A stretch of DNA of 64,000 nt, taken from assembly GCA_012519745.1 (NCBI GenBank), contig JAAYPO010000062.1, forward strand, positions 1 through 64,000, given 5' to 3'. The translations under genes and the position numbers were made by a program. Positions 28,783-38,208 of the stretch are shown here, piece after piece. The DNA is from Clostridiaceae bacterium (GTDB lineage Bacteria > Bacillota > Clostridia > Acetivibrionales > DTU013). Under the pieces are notes generated by a model. The model searched no databases, had not been told where the DNA came from, and saw nothing but the letters and a program-made list of their open reading frames with translations. Position 1 is the stretch's first letter, and each line of letters starts with the position of its first letter.

Positions 28783-30324
28783 GTGACGGTTATGAGACTG
28801 TTCAATCTAGATACCAGCCAGGCGGAAAAGGACGGAAATCTGGCCTTCGTAAACATGATCGAGAACCACAAAAGGGCACTGCGGACGCTGCTCATATTTT
28901 TGGCCGTAATAATAACGGCAACGTATGGAACTGTTCTTGCAGGAAAATCATCTGAAGGCTTCACACTCGCAAGTGCTACTGCCGCAGCTTCAGTTATGCT
29001 TTTTATAATGGCTGCAGATATAGTTCTTATACGGTTCACTCTTACTAAACCATGGAGCAAGTATATCATGGTTTTTTCATCATTGCTGATAATTGTTGTC
29101 GCCAGAGCATCTACACATGTGCATGAGACCATATCCATGCTCTATTTTTGCATTATACTATCCCTATTATATAACGACCTTGTACTTACGCTATTAACAT
29201 GTTTGCTGGCAGTACTAAGCGACGCTGCATTGCTATTTTTCATCTCTGAGCTCAGGCTTGATACCTTCTCGGAATATGCAATACGCTATTTTTCATTTGT
29301 TTTCGCAGGTATAGCAGCCGTCTCCGGTTCAATAGGCATAAACAAGCTGTTTGGCATCGCCGCTGATAACCAGAGAGAGCTCAGAGAGAAACAGGATACG
29401 CTGGATGGAATCATGAATAAGATAAGAAAAATAGCCGCAGCTTTATTTTCCAATACTACTGTGTTGAGGAAGGATATCGATGAGACTACAACTACTTCTG
29501 AAAGAATTGTCGAGTCATTTTCTCAGATCAGCACAGGAATCGAAAACAGTACCCAATCTGTTGTCGATGTCACCGAGTATACAATAGAGTCAAATGCTTC
29601 ACTTGAGCAGGTGACAGGGCTGTCAAGGAAGCTCAGTGATGAATTTGTCGAAACGACGCGCATGGTGAATGAGGGCGTCCAGGAAATAAGAGAGATGAGC
29701 CAGCAGATGCAGATACTGTTTGACTCAATGAATTCAGTGCAGCAAACAGTCGTCGATCTCAGAGACAGAATGCAGGATATCGAGAATTTCCTTGGTGCTA
29801 TTACCGGCATCTCAGAGCAGACCAACATGCTGTCACTCAATGCTTCTATAGAAGCCGCAAGGGCGGGAGAAAACGGCAAAGGCTTTGCAGTGGTCGCCGA
29901 GGAGATCCGTAAGCTTGCCGACCAGTCTGCCCATACCGTCAAGATGATACAGAATATAACATCATCCATCCAGAGCACTACCGAGATTGCGTTGAATGCC
30001 GTAAACCGCGGAGCGAATGCAGTCACTGTGGGAAGAGAGAAGCTGGCCAGTGTGGATAGCAAGTTTGACTACATTTCAAATTCCGTGAATGATGTAAATG
30101 AGGGATTGGCCGAAGAGGTTTCATTGATCAGCGGGACCCTTGGAAGATTCAGTGATGTGCAGACAAAGCTCGAAGGTGTGGCGTCAGTATTTGAGGAGCA
30201 TACTGCTACATCACAGGAGATACTGTCTTCTATTACCATACAGAAGCAGATAATGGAGGAGCTTCTCAACAAGGTGAGATTGATCGACGATATGAGCCAG
30301 GAACTGAACGATACAGCGCAATAA
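28783..30324 (+). CDS. Methyl-accepting chemotaxis protein with multi-TM N-terminus
   Basis: Roughly six N-terminal hydrophobic segments; [39 protein letters not shown]. Confidence 0.93.
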   Translation: MTVMRLFNLDTSQAEKDGNLAFVNMIENHKRALRTLLIFLAVIITATYGTVLAGKSSEGFTLASATAAASVMLFIMAADIVLIRFTLTKPWSKYIMVFSSLLIIVVARASTHVHETISMLYFCIILSLLYNDLVLTLLTCLLAVLSDAALLFFISELRLDTFSEYAIRYFSFVFAGIAAVSGSIGINKLFGIAADNQRELREKQDTLDGIMNKIRKIAAALFSNTTVLRKDIDETTTTSERIVESFSQISTGIENSTQSVVDVTEYTIESNASLEQVTGLSRKLSDEFVETTRMVNEGVQEIREMSQQMQILFDSMNSVQQTVVDLRDRMQDIENFLGAITGISEQTNMLSLNASIEAARAGENGKGFAVVAEEIRKLADQSAHTVKMIQNITSSIQSTTEIALNAVNRGANAVTVGREKLASVDSKFDYISNSVNDVNEGLAEEVSLISGTLGRFSDVQTKLEGVASVFEEHTATSQEILSSITIQKQIMEELLNKVRLIDDMSQELNDTAQ

Positions 30325-30400
30325 CCGCAGCGACAACAAGACCTGTGACATGATGTCGCTTCTCGTGGGGATATCACAGTTCGTACGGCGATATCAAAGC

Positions 30401-30568
30401 TTATGAGGTGCTGTATACATCCAATACTCCGGCAACGTAGCCGTCATAGCCTGACCTTGCCAGCAGCAGGGCTATCTTTGATTCAAAAAAATTAGAAATA
30501 CAATAAAGGATGGGTGTACATTTTTTTAAGTTTTGGGGCAGATTGGTTACATAATCCAGAGTAATATG
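30401..30568 (-). pseudogene. Truncated rhodanese-like domain remnant
   Basis: Minus-strand frame HITLDYVTNLPQNLKKCTPILYCISNFFESKIALLLARSGYDGYVAGVLDVYSTS*, rhodanese-like (PILVYC...S..A..LARSGY); in-frame stop immediately upstream, no start codon. Confidence 0.5.
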
Positions 30569-30737
30569 CTATTATCACACTGGATGATTAACCATAATCC
30601 TTTTTTTACTCAATTATTATCGGACAACTGTCTCAAAAGTTCAAATTTTGCACAGTAGCCTCCTGTGGTAGCATGATATTTAGTAGCAGTATGATTCATG
30701 ACAGCAATATAAATAAGACGAACCAAAAGGAGCAGAA

Positions 30738-31382
30738 ATGTACGAATTAGTTATTTTTGATATTGACGGAACAATGATCGACACTGAGAAGGTAGTAAGG
30801 GAATCTTACAGCTATGCGATGTTTGAGGAATTGGGGCGGCCGCTGACAGACAGGGAACTGTCCCTCGCCTATGGAATACCGACAATGCAGGCTGTGGAGA
30901 GACTTGGAGCACGTGATACAGATGCTGTTGCCCGCAGATACTTCGATAGCCTCTTTAAGGCTTTCAGGGCGGGAGTCGATATCTTTGAGGGTATTACTGA
31001 TGCATTGGAGGAGCTTAAAAAGCGCGGGATAAAGTGCGGCATCGTTACTTCAAGAAACAGGGAGGAGGTGTCCAGCGACACTTCACTCAAGTCGCTTCTG
31101 AAGTATTTCGACCATGTGGTGTGTGCTGAGGATACTGTAAAGCATAAACCGGAAGCGGAGCCTGTGCTCAGGCTGGCTGAGATATCCGGGATCGGATTGC
31201 CTGGGATGATGTACCTGGGCGATACTCTCTATGATTATTTGTGTGCGAAGAATGCAGGTATCGATTTTGCACTTGCGCTGTGGGGTGCAAGAAATACGGA
31301 TGGGATAGAGCCGGACTATATGCTGGAGAAACCGTCCGGTCTGCTGGACTTATTCAGGCAGGCCGATTCCAATGATAAATAA
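30738..31382 (+). CDS. HAD-family hydrolase, phosphoglycolate/beta-phosphoglucomutase-like
   Basis: VIFDIDGTMIDTEKVV; GIVTSRNREEV; YLGDTLYDYLCAKNAGID. Confidence 0.92.
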   Translation: MYELVIFDIDGTMIDTEKVVRESYSYAMFEELGRPLTDRELSLAYGIPTMQAVERLGARDTDAVARRYFDSLFKAFRAGVDIFEGITDALEELKKRGIKCGIVTSRNREEVSSDTSLKSLLKYFDHVVCAEDTVKHKPEAEPVLRLAEISGIGLPGMMYLGDTLYDYLCAKNAGIDFALALWGARNTDGIEPDYMLEKPSGLLDLFRQADSNDK

Positions 31383-31496
31383 AAAAGGCATGTCGGTCCA
31401 GGGATGATCGATATAGGTCGGACAGGCCGGTATGGTCATATAGACGAAGCGATAGTTAGAAGGAATCTTTTCCTTTGAGGTCGGGCATTGCTGTTG

Positions 31497-31525
31497 TTGA
31501 CATATACAAAAAAGAAATTTACAAT
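31497..31525 (+). promoter_or_regulatory. Strong sigma-A-like promoter for FGGY kinase - DeoR operon
   Basis: TTGACA, 17-bp spacer, TACAAT. Confidence 0.8.
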
Positions 31526-31558
31526 AAAAAGTAGTAATAAACAGCAATAAACGATAAA
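31523..31558 (+). promoter_or_regulatory. Candidate DeoR-family operator repeats
   Basis: AATAAAAAGT / AATAAACAGC / AATAAACGATAAA direct repeats just downstream of -10. Confidence 0.55.
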
Positions 31559-31570
31559 GGAGATTCTGCG

Positions 31571-33091
31571 GTGAGTTCATATATTATTGGAATAGATATT
31601 GGAACACAGGGAACAAAGGCTGCGCTGTTCAACGAAGACATGGAACTGGTAACGACCGCTTTTGAGGAGTCCAGACTGATCTCTCCAAAGCCGGGGACGG
31701 TGTGGCAGGAGCCGGACGACCTTTACCTGTCCTGCGCCAGAACGATAAAGGAGCTGCTTGACAAGTCGGGCACATCACCTGCAGATGTGAATGCGATAGG
31801 CATAGACGGTCAGATGGCAGGTATAATGGGCGTGGATGAGAAGGGTCAGGCCTCCACATACTTTGATTCGTGGCTTGATACCAGGTGCGGCGGGCAAATG
31901 GAGGAAGTGCGTGCCCGTGCGGGAAAAAGGATAATTGAGCTCAGCGGCGGCCCGGCGTCATATGTCCACGGCCCCAAGATACTCTGGTGGAAGCATGAGC
32001 ATCCTGAGGCGTATAGAAAGACTGCTAAATTCGTATTGCCCCATGCATATGTAGTTGGCAGGATGACCGGCCTTTCAGGCGAAGAAGCATATTTCGACTA
32101 CACTCATCTCCATTTTTCATGTCTTGCGGATAATGCAAACAAGAAGTGGTCGGATGAGCTGCTGGAAACATTTGATATAGACAAGAGCAAGATGGCACGG
32201 ATAGTGTCACCTTTTGATGTGATGGGAAAGATCACAGCAGAGTTTGCTGCAGTCTCCGGACTGATCGAGGGCATACCGGTAGTTGCAGGATGTGGTGATA
32301 CGGCTGCCAGCACGTTTGGCTCAGGCATGTTCGAGAGAGAAATGATACTGGACTGCGCCGGTACGGCATCCGTATTGTGCAGTGTTGTGGACACCTATGT
32401 TCCTGATACGGAGCATGAAACACTCACTATGATGAGAAGCCCTGTGGATGGCCTTTTCCTTCCATTGGCTTATATAAACGGCGGAGGCATGTGTATACGC
32501 TGGTTCCGTGATACGCTGAGCGGAAGGCCTGCCGCCGGTTACAAGGAAATAGATGCCGAAGCTGCGGCCATCGATCCGGGAAGTGAAGGGCTCATATTCA
32601 TACCTCATTTTTCCGGAAGAGCGCTGCCGAGCAACACCAATCTCAAGGGAGCCTGGCTTGGACTTGATTTCAAGCATACCCGCGGCCATATGTACCGCGC
32701 TGTGATGGAATCGATAGCGTATGAGTACAGATACTATCTTTCGGTATTACGCAGCCTGCATCCCGAAGACAGCTTCAACAACATGCTGACTATCGGCGGA
32801 GGAGCCAAGTCTGCGCTTTTCAACCAGATAAAGGCTGATGTGCTGGGAGTTGACGTCACGACCTTTGAAACGGGTGAGACTGCCCTTTTGGGAAGTGCTG
32901 TAATAGCCGCTTACGGAACAGGAATGTTGTCGGATTATAGGAAGCCTATACAAAAGGTTATGAAAAAGGGTGCGGAATTCGTTGCTGATATGTCAAGACA
33001 CAATAGCTACAGCCCTTATGCAGAGGCATATCTGAAGGCTATTGATCAGGTAACTCCGTTTTATGAAAATAATGACTTAACGAGGCAATAG
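31571..33091 (+). CDS. FGGY-family carbohydrate kinase (xylulokinase-like)
   Basis: IIGIDIGTQGTKAALF; IGIDGQMAGIMG; TIGGGAKSALFNQIKADVLG; GTG start. Confidence 0.92.
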   Translation: MSSYIIGIDIGTQGTKAALFNEDMELVTTAFEESRLISPKPGTVWQEPDDLYLSCARTIKELLDKSGTSPADVNAIGIDGQMAGIMGVDEKGQASTYFDSWLDTRCGGQMEEVRARAGKRIIELSGGPASYVHGPKILWWKHEHPEAYRKTAKFVLPHAYVVGRMTGLSGEEAYFDYTHLHFSCLADNANKKWSDELLETFDIDKSKMARIVSPFDVMGKITAEFAAVSGLIEGIPVVAGCGDTAASTFGSGMFEREMILDCAGTASVLCSVVDTYVPDTEHETLTMMRSPVDGLFLPLAYINGGGMCIRWFRDTLSGRPAAGYKEIDAEAAAIDPGSEGLIFIPHFSGRALPSNTNLKGAWLGLDFKHTRGHMYRAVMESIAYEYRYYLSVLRSLHPEDSFNNMLTIGGGAKSALFNQIKADVLGVDVTTFETGETALLGSAVIAAYGTGMLSDYRKPIQKVMKKGAEFVADMSRHNSYSPYAEAYLKAIDQVTPFYENNDLTRQ

Positions 33092-33162
33092 ATTACCACC
33101 GCCTTTATAGGCGGGGGGAGTATGTCTCAGTAATATAGAAGAGCATAAAAGGAGAAAACGCA

Positions 33163-33963
33163 ATGGCAAAACAGACAGGGGGTATGCTGGCCCATGTGCG
33201 TCAGCAGGTTATAGCCGAGCTTGTCAACAAAACGGGAAATATTACAGTAAGTGATCTTTGCGAAAGATTCAATGTATCTCCCGCAACCATCAGAAATGAT
33301 CTGCGGAATCTGGAAGGCCGCAGGATCATCAAGCGTACCCATGGCGGAGCAGTAAGCTCAACCAAAACAGTTGCCGAGCTGAGCACTGTGCAGAAGGAGA
33401 TCAGAAACATCAGCGAAAAGAGGGCTATTGCCCAGGCTGCCCTCGAATTCATCCAGGAGGGCGATGCAATAGCCCTTGATTCAGGAACTACTGCATTCGA
33501 ACTGGCAAGGCTGCTGGGGTCTTTCAAGAATCTGACTGTAGTGACCAATGACCTTCAGATCGCATCATGGCTGGAGCAGAAGACAACAGTGACCATAATG
33601 CTTGCAGGAGGACTCGTCAGGCGTAATTTCCGCTGTACGTCGGGACAGTCAGCCCTGGATATGCTCTCGATGCTTCATGTGGACAAAGCTTTTGTGGCAG
33701 TGAACGGCGTGAGCATAAAGAATGGCCTGACAACACCTGGAATGGACATGGCCTGCATAAAAAAGCAAATGATCGATTCTGCCGACAAGGTGATACTGCT
33801 GGCTGACAGCAGCAAGATCGAGAGAACTGCATTTGTGACATATGCTCCTGTTTCGCTGGTGGATGTGCTGATAACGGATGAACAGGCGGACAGCAGTTTT
33901 GTAGATGCAATGCGCGGAGCAGGCGTAAATGTTGTTACGGCCAAGCTTCCGGTAACAGGATGA
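33163..33963 (+). CDS. DeoR-family transcriptional regulator
   Basis: ITVSDLCERFNVSPATIRNDLRNLEGRRIIKRTHGGA; DeoR sensor domain AIALDSGTTAFELARLL. Confidence 0.95.
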   Translation: MAKQTGGMLAHVRQQVIAELVNKTGNITVSDLCERFNVSPATIRNDLRNLEGRRIIKRTHGGAVSSTKTVAELSTVQKEIRNISEKRAIAQAALEFIQEGDAIALDSGTTAFELARLLGSFKNLTVVTNDLQIASWLEQKTTVTIMLAGGLVRRNFRCTSGQSALDMLSMLHVDKAFVAVNGVSIKNGLTTPGMDMACIKKQMIDSADKVILLADSSKIERTAFVTYAPVSLVDVLITDEQADSSFVDAMRGAGVNVVTAKLPVTG

Positions 33964-34145
33964 GACAGGCAACAGGATGTATCGTCAGCGATACATAACG
34001 TCGATTCGAATACAAGGCGAAGAGCCTGTACAGATTTAGCAATATGCCCCATAGATATGCATGGTTGTTTTTAGCAGCCATGCATTTTATTTTCAGAAAT
34101 TATCGTTCAGGTGCTCGTGAAAGCAGAAAAATAGGTCAATACGAA

Positions 34146-34175
34146 AATAAACGATAGAAAACAATAAAAAACGAT
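34146..34175 (+). promoter_or_regulatory. Candidate DeoR-family operator repeats
   Basis: AATAAACGATA (34146) and CAATAAAAAACGAT (34162-34175); ACGAT elements exactly 20 bp apart. Confidence 0.55.
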
Positions 34176-34203
34176 TGCGTAACGCTAATCAAAGAGTTAT
34201 AAT
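34175..34203 (+). promoter_or_regulatory. Promoter upstream of Gfo/Idh operon
   Basis: TTGCGT, 17-bp spacer, TATAAT. Confidence 0.65.
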
Positions 34204-34237
34204 AAAGAAAAAGTAACTTAACAGGAGCTAACCGAAG

Positions 34238-35257
34238 ATGAGCAAACGTGAATTAGGTATTTGTTTGATTGGATGTGGACGTGCAGGAATGATACATGCA
34301 CGCAATTTCATGAATAAGGTCCCGGGTGCACGGATGACTGCGGTGGTAGATGTTGTTGAAGCTGCCGCCAGGTCAGCAGCCGAGGAATTGGGGATCGACA
34401 AATGGTACACGGACTACAGACAGGTCCTCAATGATGAGACAGTGGACGCTGTAGTAGTAGTTTCTCCAACCAATCTGCACAGAGATATAGTTATTGATTG
34501 TGCAAACGCGAAAAAACACATATTTTGTGAAAAGCCAATGGCTATGAACACCACGGAATGCGATGAAATGATCGAGGCATGTGAGAGAAATAATGTTAAG
34601 CTGCAAATAGGCTTCATGCGCCGTCACGATCTGAGCTTCAAAGAAGCAAAGAGGCTTTTGGATGAGGGAGCTATCGGTGATCTGGTACAGATACACTCAT
34701 GCACCCGCGGTCCGAGCAAGCCGCGCCCGTGGATGTACGATCTGAAAAAATCAAACGGTATACTGGCAGAGGTAAACAGCCACGATATCGACTCTATCCG
34801 TTGGTTTGCCGGCAGTGAAATAAAAGAACTGTATGCAGTTGCGGGCAATTTTAGAAATCCTGAAGCCAGAGCTGAGTATCCTGATTATTATGACAGCGTT
34901 CTAATGAACGGGGTCTTCGAAAACGGAGTACAGTTTTCAATAGATGGTGCGGCCTATGTGCAATACGGTTATGATTCGAAAATGGAGATCGTCGGAACAA
35001 AGGGCGTCCTCCATGTGGGGCGTTCCGATGCTAATTTTGTAAAGTGTACGACGGTGGAAAACGGCACCTCGACACCATTTATAAACAGCTGGATGACACT
35101 GTTTATCGATGCCTATCTCTCAGAGGACACTGCTTTTGTAGAAGCAATAAATAATGATACACCGCCCAGGGTGACGGGTTGGGACGGCAGACAGGCCGTG
35201 AGCATCGTTGAAGCAGGCAATCAATCTATTATGACAAAAAACATCGTAAGACTCTAA
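34238..35257 (+). CDS. Gfo/Idh/MocA-family oxidoreductase (inositol 2-dehydrogenase-like)
   Basis: GICLIGCGRAGMIHARNF; HIFCEKPMAMNTTECDEM; AEVNSHDIDSIRWF. Confidence 0.93.
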   Translation: MSKRELGICLIGCGRAGMIHARNFMNKVPGARMTAVVDVVEAAARSAAEELGIDKWYTDYRQVLNDETVDAVVVVSPTNLHRDIVIDCANAKKHIFCEKPMAMNTTECDEMIEACERNNVKLQIGFMRRHDLSFKEAKRLLDEGAIGDLVQIHSCTRGPSKPRPWMYDLKKSNGILAEVNSHDIDSIRWFAGSEIKELYAVAGNFRNPEARAEYPDYYDSVLMNGVFENGVQFSIDGAAYVQYGYDSKMEIVGTKGVLHVGRSDANFVKCTTVENGTSTPFINSWMTLFIDAYLSEDTAFVEAINNDTPPRVTGWDGRQAVSIVEAGNQSIMTKNIVRL

Positions 35258-35294
35258 TGCACAAATAAACAATGATCATGGAGGAGGGGTATCA

Positions 35295-36338
35295 ATGCTT
35301 AGCTTGAAGTTGTATGGGCCTAATGATATCAGACTGGTGGAAACAGAAGTACCGGTCATAAATGATAATGAGCTGCTGCTGAAAACTGATGCTGCAGCGA
35401 TATGCGGCACAGATATCAGGATGTGGCAGAATGGGTACAAGGGAGTGGATGAGGAGCATCCGCTGATACTGGGACATGAGTTTTCCGGAACCATCGTGAA
35501 GGCCGGCAAAAATGTTCCATTCTACAAGGAAGGGATGCAGGTCGCAATACAGCCCAATATCGGCTGCGGCATTTGTGAGCGCTGTGTATCGGGTAATTTC
35601 CACCTTTGTGATGATTATAGGGCTTTCGGTATAAATATGGACGGAGCGTTTGCGGAATATGTCCGCATACCGGGCGATGCAGTACTTCGTGGCAATCTGA
35701 TGCTGCTGCCGGAGGGTGTGACTCCTGCTGAAGCCGCTGTGATAGAACCTCTTTCATGTGCATACAATGGATTTACCAAGTGCTTTGTGCAACCGGGCGA
35801 TTATGCTCTGATAGTAGGTGCGGGTCCTATAGGGAGCAGCCATGCGATGCTGCTGCATATGGCCGGCGCATCGGTACTGATGAACGACCTGTCTCAGGAT
35901 CGGCTGGATCAGTGCAAGCAAATCATGCCGTATATCGAGACCTACTGCGGAGATAACCTTGCCGGCTTTGTAAAGGAATGGACCCGTGGAAGAGGTCTGG
36001 ATATCGCCATCACAGCATGTCCGGTGCCCCAAGTCCAGTCGGCTATGATCCCGTTGATGAACTATGGCGGCAGAGTCAATTTTTTCGGCGGTATCCCCGC
36101 AAACAAGCAGCCGGTTCCAATCGACACCAATATAGTACATTACAAGGAGCTGTATCTGACGGGCTCGACCAGATCGAGCATTGCTCAGTTCAGAAAGACG
36201 CTGGAGTTTGTCTCTCAGGGTCTGCTGAATGTTGAGAGCATGATATCCCACCGATATGGATTGAAGGATATTCTGACCGGCTTTGAGAATGCCAGACAGG
36301 CCATGGGTATCAAGCATGTTATTGAATTTGGAAAGTAA
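35295..36338 (+). CDS. Zinc-dependent medium-chain dehydrogenase
   Basis: AAICGTDIRMWQNGY; LGHEFSGTIVKAGKNV; structural zinc motif GCGICERCVSGNFHLC; ALIVGAGPIGSSHAMLL. Confidence 0.94.
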   Translation: MLSLKLYGPNDIRLVETEVPVINDNELLLKTDAAAICGTDIRMWQNGYKGVDEEHPLILGHEFSGTIVKAGKNVPFYKEGMQVAIQPNIGCGICERCVSGNFHLCDDYRAFGINMDGAFAEYVRIPGDAVLRGNLMLLPEGVTPAEAAVIEPLSCAYNGFTKCFVQPGDYALIVGAGPIGSSHAMLLHMAGASVLMNDLSQDRLDQCKQIMPYIETYCGDNLAGFVKEWTRGRGLDIAITACPVPQVQSAMIPLMNYGGRVNFFGGIPANKQPVPIDTNIVHYKELYLTGSTRSSIAQFRKTLEFVSQGLLNVESMISHRYGLKDILTGFENARQAMGIKHVIEFGK

Positions 36339-36386
36339 TCATTTTGCAGCATTATATAAACAATATGTGTGATGGAGGTTTGATAT

Positions 36387-37715
36387 ATGAAAGTTCGTCT
36401 GGTTCCATTATATTTTGCAGAGACAAATGAACGTGAAAGACAGGAATTCCAGGAACAGATGGCACGACTTCGCGATTTCTACGGAGATGTGGCGGAATTT
36501 CTTACAGAGGTGCGCTTGGGAGACCCTATACCCGAGGCAGATGCCGTATTGTTCCCTCAGTTGATTTTTGCAGCGTTTCGCCATGATGATGAGCTGAAGG
36601 CCTGTGGTCTGCCCATGGTGGTACTGACGTCCCGCTTCGGTACAGTTGAAATGTGGGACTGGGAAATAGTCACATACCTTCGCGACATTGGATGCACCGT
36701 TTTTTCACCATATAGTATGGAAATGGCAAAAACAGTACTGAGGGCGATAGCAGTAAAACGCACTCTCAATGCCGGCGCCAAATTCCTAATGTTTCAGGAT
36801 TCTCCCGGAGAAGGCATGCAGGCAAATATATTCAAGCGCTTCTACTGGTGGGAGAAGGAGAGCACTGAAAAGATGGAGGAGGTCTTTGGCTGCAAGCTGA
36901 TATACCGCAGCTGGAAGGAAGTAGGCGACCGTGCAAGACAGATATCAGATGAAGAAGCACTAAAGGTAAGCGCAGACTGGAACATCAAACAGGAAGGTGT
37001 ATCCGAAATGGCGTACCTTCGTGCAGTAAAGATCTATATTGCAGTAAAGGAAGTTATTGATGAAATCGGGGATGTGGCAGGTGTAGGTTCAAACTGTCTG
37101 AATGAGTCGTTCAATTGCGATACTACGCCATGTCTTGCCTGGAATATGCTCTTTGAGCGTGACAATATCATATTCGCATGCGAAGGAGACACCCTGACAC
37201 TTCTATCGACATATATAATAAACAGATCGCTGGACAAGCCGATAATGATGACCAACCTGTATCCGTTCCTGGTCGGAATGGCCGCGCTTGCACATGAGCG
37301 CATTGACAAATTCCCAGATATAGAAGATCCTGATAACCATGCATTGGGAGTCCATTGCGGATACTTTGGCCTGGCAGCCAGGAGCTTCTGTACAGAGTGG
37401 ACACTGCGCCCCAAGGTCCTGGAAATAGTCAATGACGATGCGATAGTAGTTGACTGCCGTATGCCCAAGGGCAAGGTAACTTTAGCAAAAATATATCCCG
37501 GCTTCAGGAAGCTCAGTGTAATAGAGGCTGAGATCGAGGATTATGTTCAGTATCCAGGATCCGATTGCAGGAATGGCGCACTGATCCGTTACAAGGACGG
37601 GCATAAAGTGATGGATGCTCTTTGCTCGCATCATTCGCTGATAATCACAGGGGATGTCAGACCACAGCTGAGGCAGCTCGCCAGAGTCTTTGGCTTTGAT
37701 GTAACCGAACTGTGA
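36387..37715 (+). CDS. L-fucose/L-arabinose isomerase-fold family protein (COG2407-like), substrate unknown
   Basis: 442 aa FucI-like layout: GVGSNCLNESFNCDTTPCLAWNMLFER, ...FGLAARSFC, C-terminal HHSLIITGDVRPQLRQLARVFGFDV. Confidence 0.7.
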   Translation: MKVRLVPLYFAETNERERQEFQEQMARLRDFYGDVAEFLTEVRLGDPIPEADAVLFPQLIFAAFRHDDELKACGLPMVVLTSRFGTVEMWDWEIVTYLRDIGCTVFSPYSMEMAKTVLRAIAVKRTLNAGAKFLMFQDSPGEGMQANIFKRFYWWEKESTEKMEEVFGCKLIYRSWKEVGDRARQISDEEALKVSADWNIKQEGVSEMAYLRAVKIYIAVKEVIDEIGDVAGVGSNCLNESFNCDTTPCLAWNMLFERDNIIFACEGDTLTLLSTYIINRSLDKPIMMTNLYPFLVGMAALAHERIDKFPDIEDPDNHALGVHCGYFGLAARSFCTEWTLRPKVLEIVNDDAIVVDCRMPKGKVTLAKIYPGFRKLSVIEAEIEDYVQYPGSDCRNGALIRYKDGHKVMDALCSHHSLIITGDVRPQLRQLARVFGFDVTEL

Positions 37716-37892
37716 AGCCGCCTCTTGATTGGCAATGGAACTGAGATGGATTATATGTTACTGAATATGAAAATAAAGGGGCATATTCCGGGAAATTCTA
37801 TTGTTTATTAGCGGTAGTTTGTTGATATTTGTTGGAATTGGAAGCATGTCAATAAAAATACTGCACAAATATTATCGAAATTTAATGTATTT

Positions 37893-37903
37893 TATCGTTT
37901 ATT
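37893..37903 (-). promoter_or_regulatory. Candidate DeoR-family operator (minus orientation)
   Basis: TATCGTTTATT = reverse complement of AATAAACGATA; second TATCG at 37873, exactly 20 bp upstream. Confidence 0.55.
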
Positions 37904-37904
37904 A

Positions 37905-37933
37905 TTGACAGGTTGAGTTTCAGCTGATATATT
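37905..37933 (+). promoter_or_regulatory. Consensus sigma-A promoter for TIM/ABC operon
   Basis: TTGACA, 17-bp spacer, TATATT. Confidence 0.8.
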
Positions 37934-37962
37934 AAATTGTGAGAACTGATTATAACGAGGCG

Positions 37963-38088
37963 ATGGATGTTTTACCCAAACTGATGATGGATACCGATTC
38001 GGCTCAAGCGCTGGAAACACCTGCTACCTCGTTAAAACCCACAGAGAAAGAAAAAATCTCTGTGATCGAGAATTTTTCTCAAGGATGA
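37963..38088 (+). other. Small ORF (41 aa) inside a structured 5' leader
   Basis: MDVLPKLMMDTDSAQALETPATSLKPTEKEKISVIENFSQG*; weak RBS; lies between a consensus promoter and the first operon gene. Confidence 0.35.
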
Positions 38089-38208
38089 TATGTTATAACA
38101 AGTTGAAAGAATTGGACACATTGGGAATCAAAAGGAAGCACTAGAGAAGCAGCAGAATTTTCTGCAGATGAATGAGAAAAAACACAGTAACAGACGGAGA
38201 AATTGATT

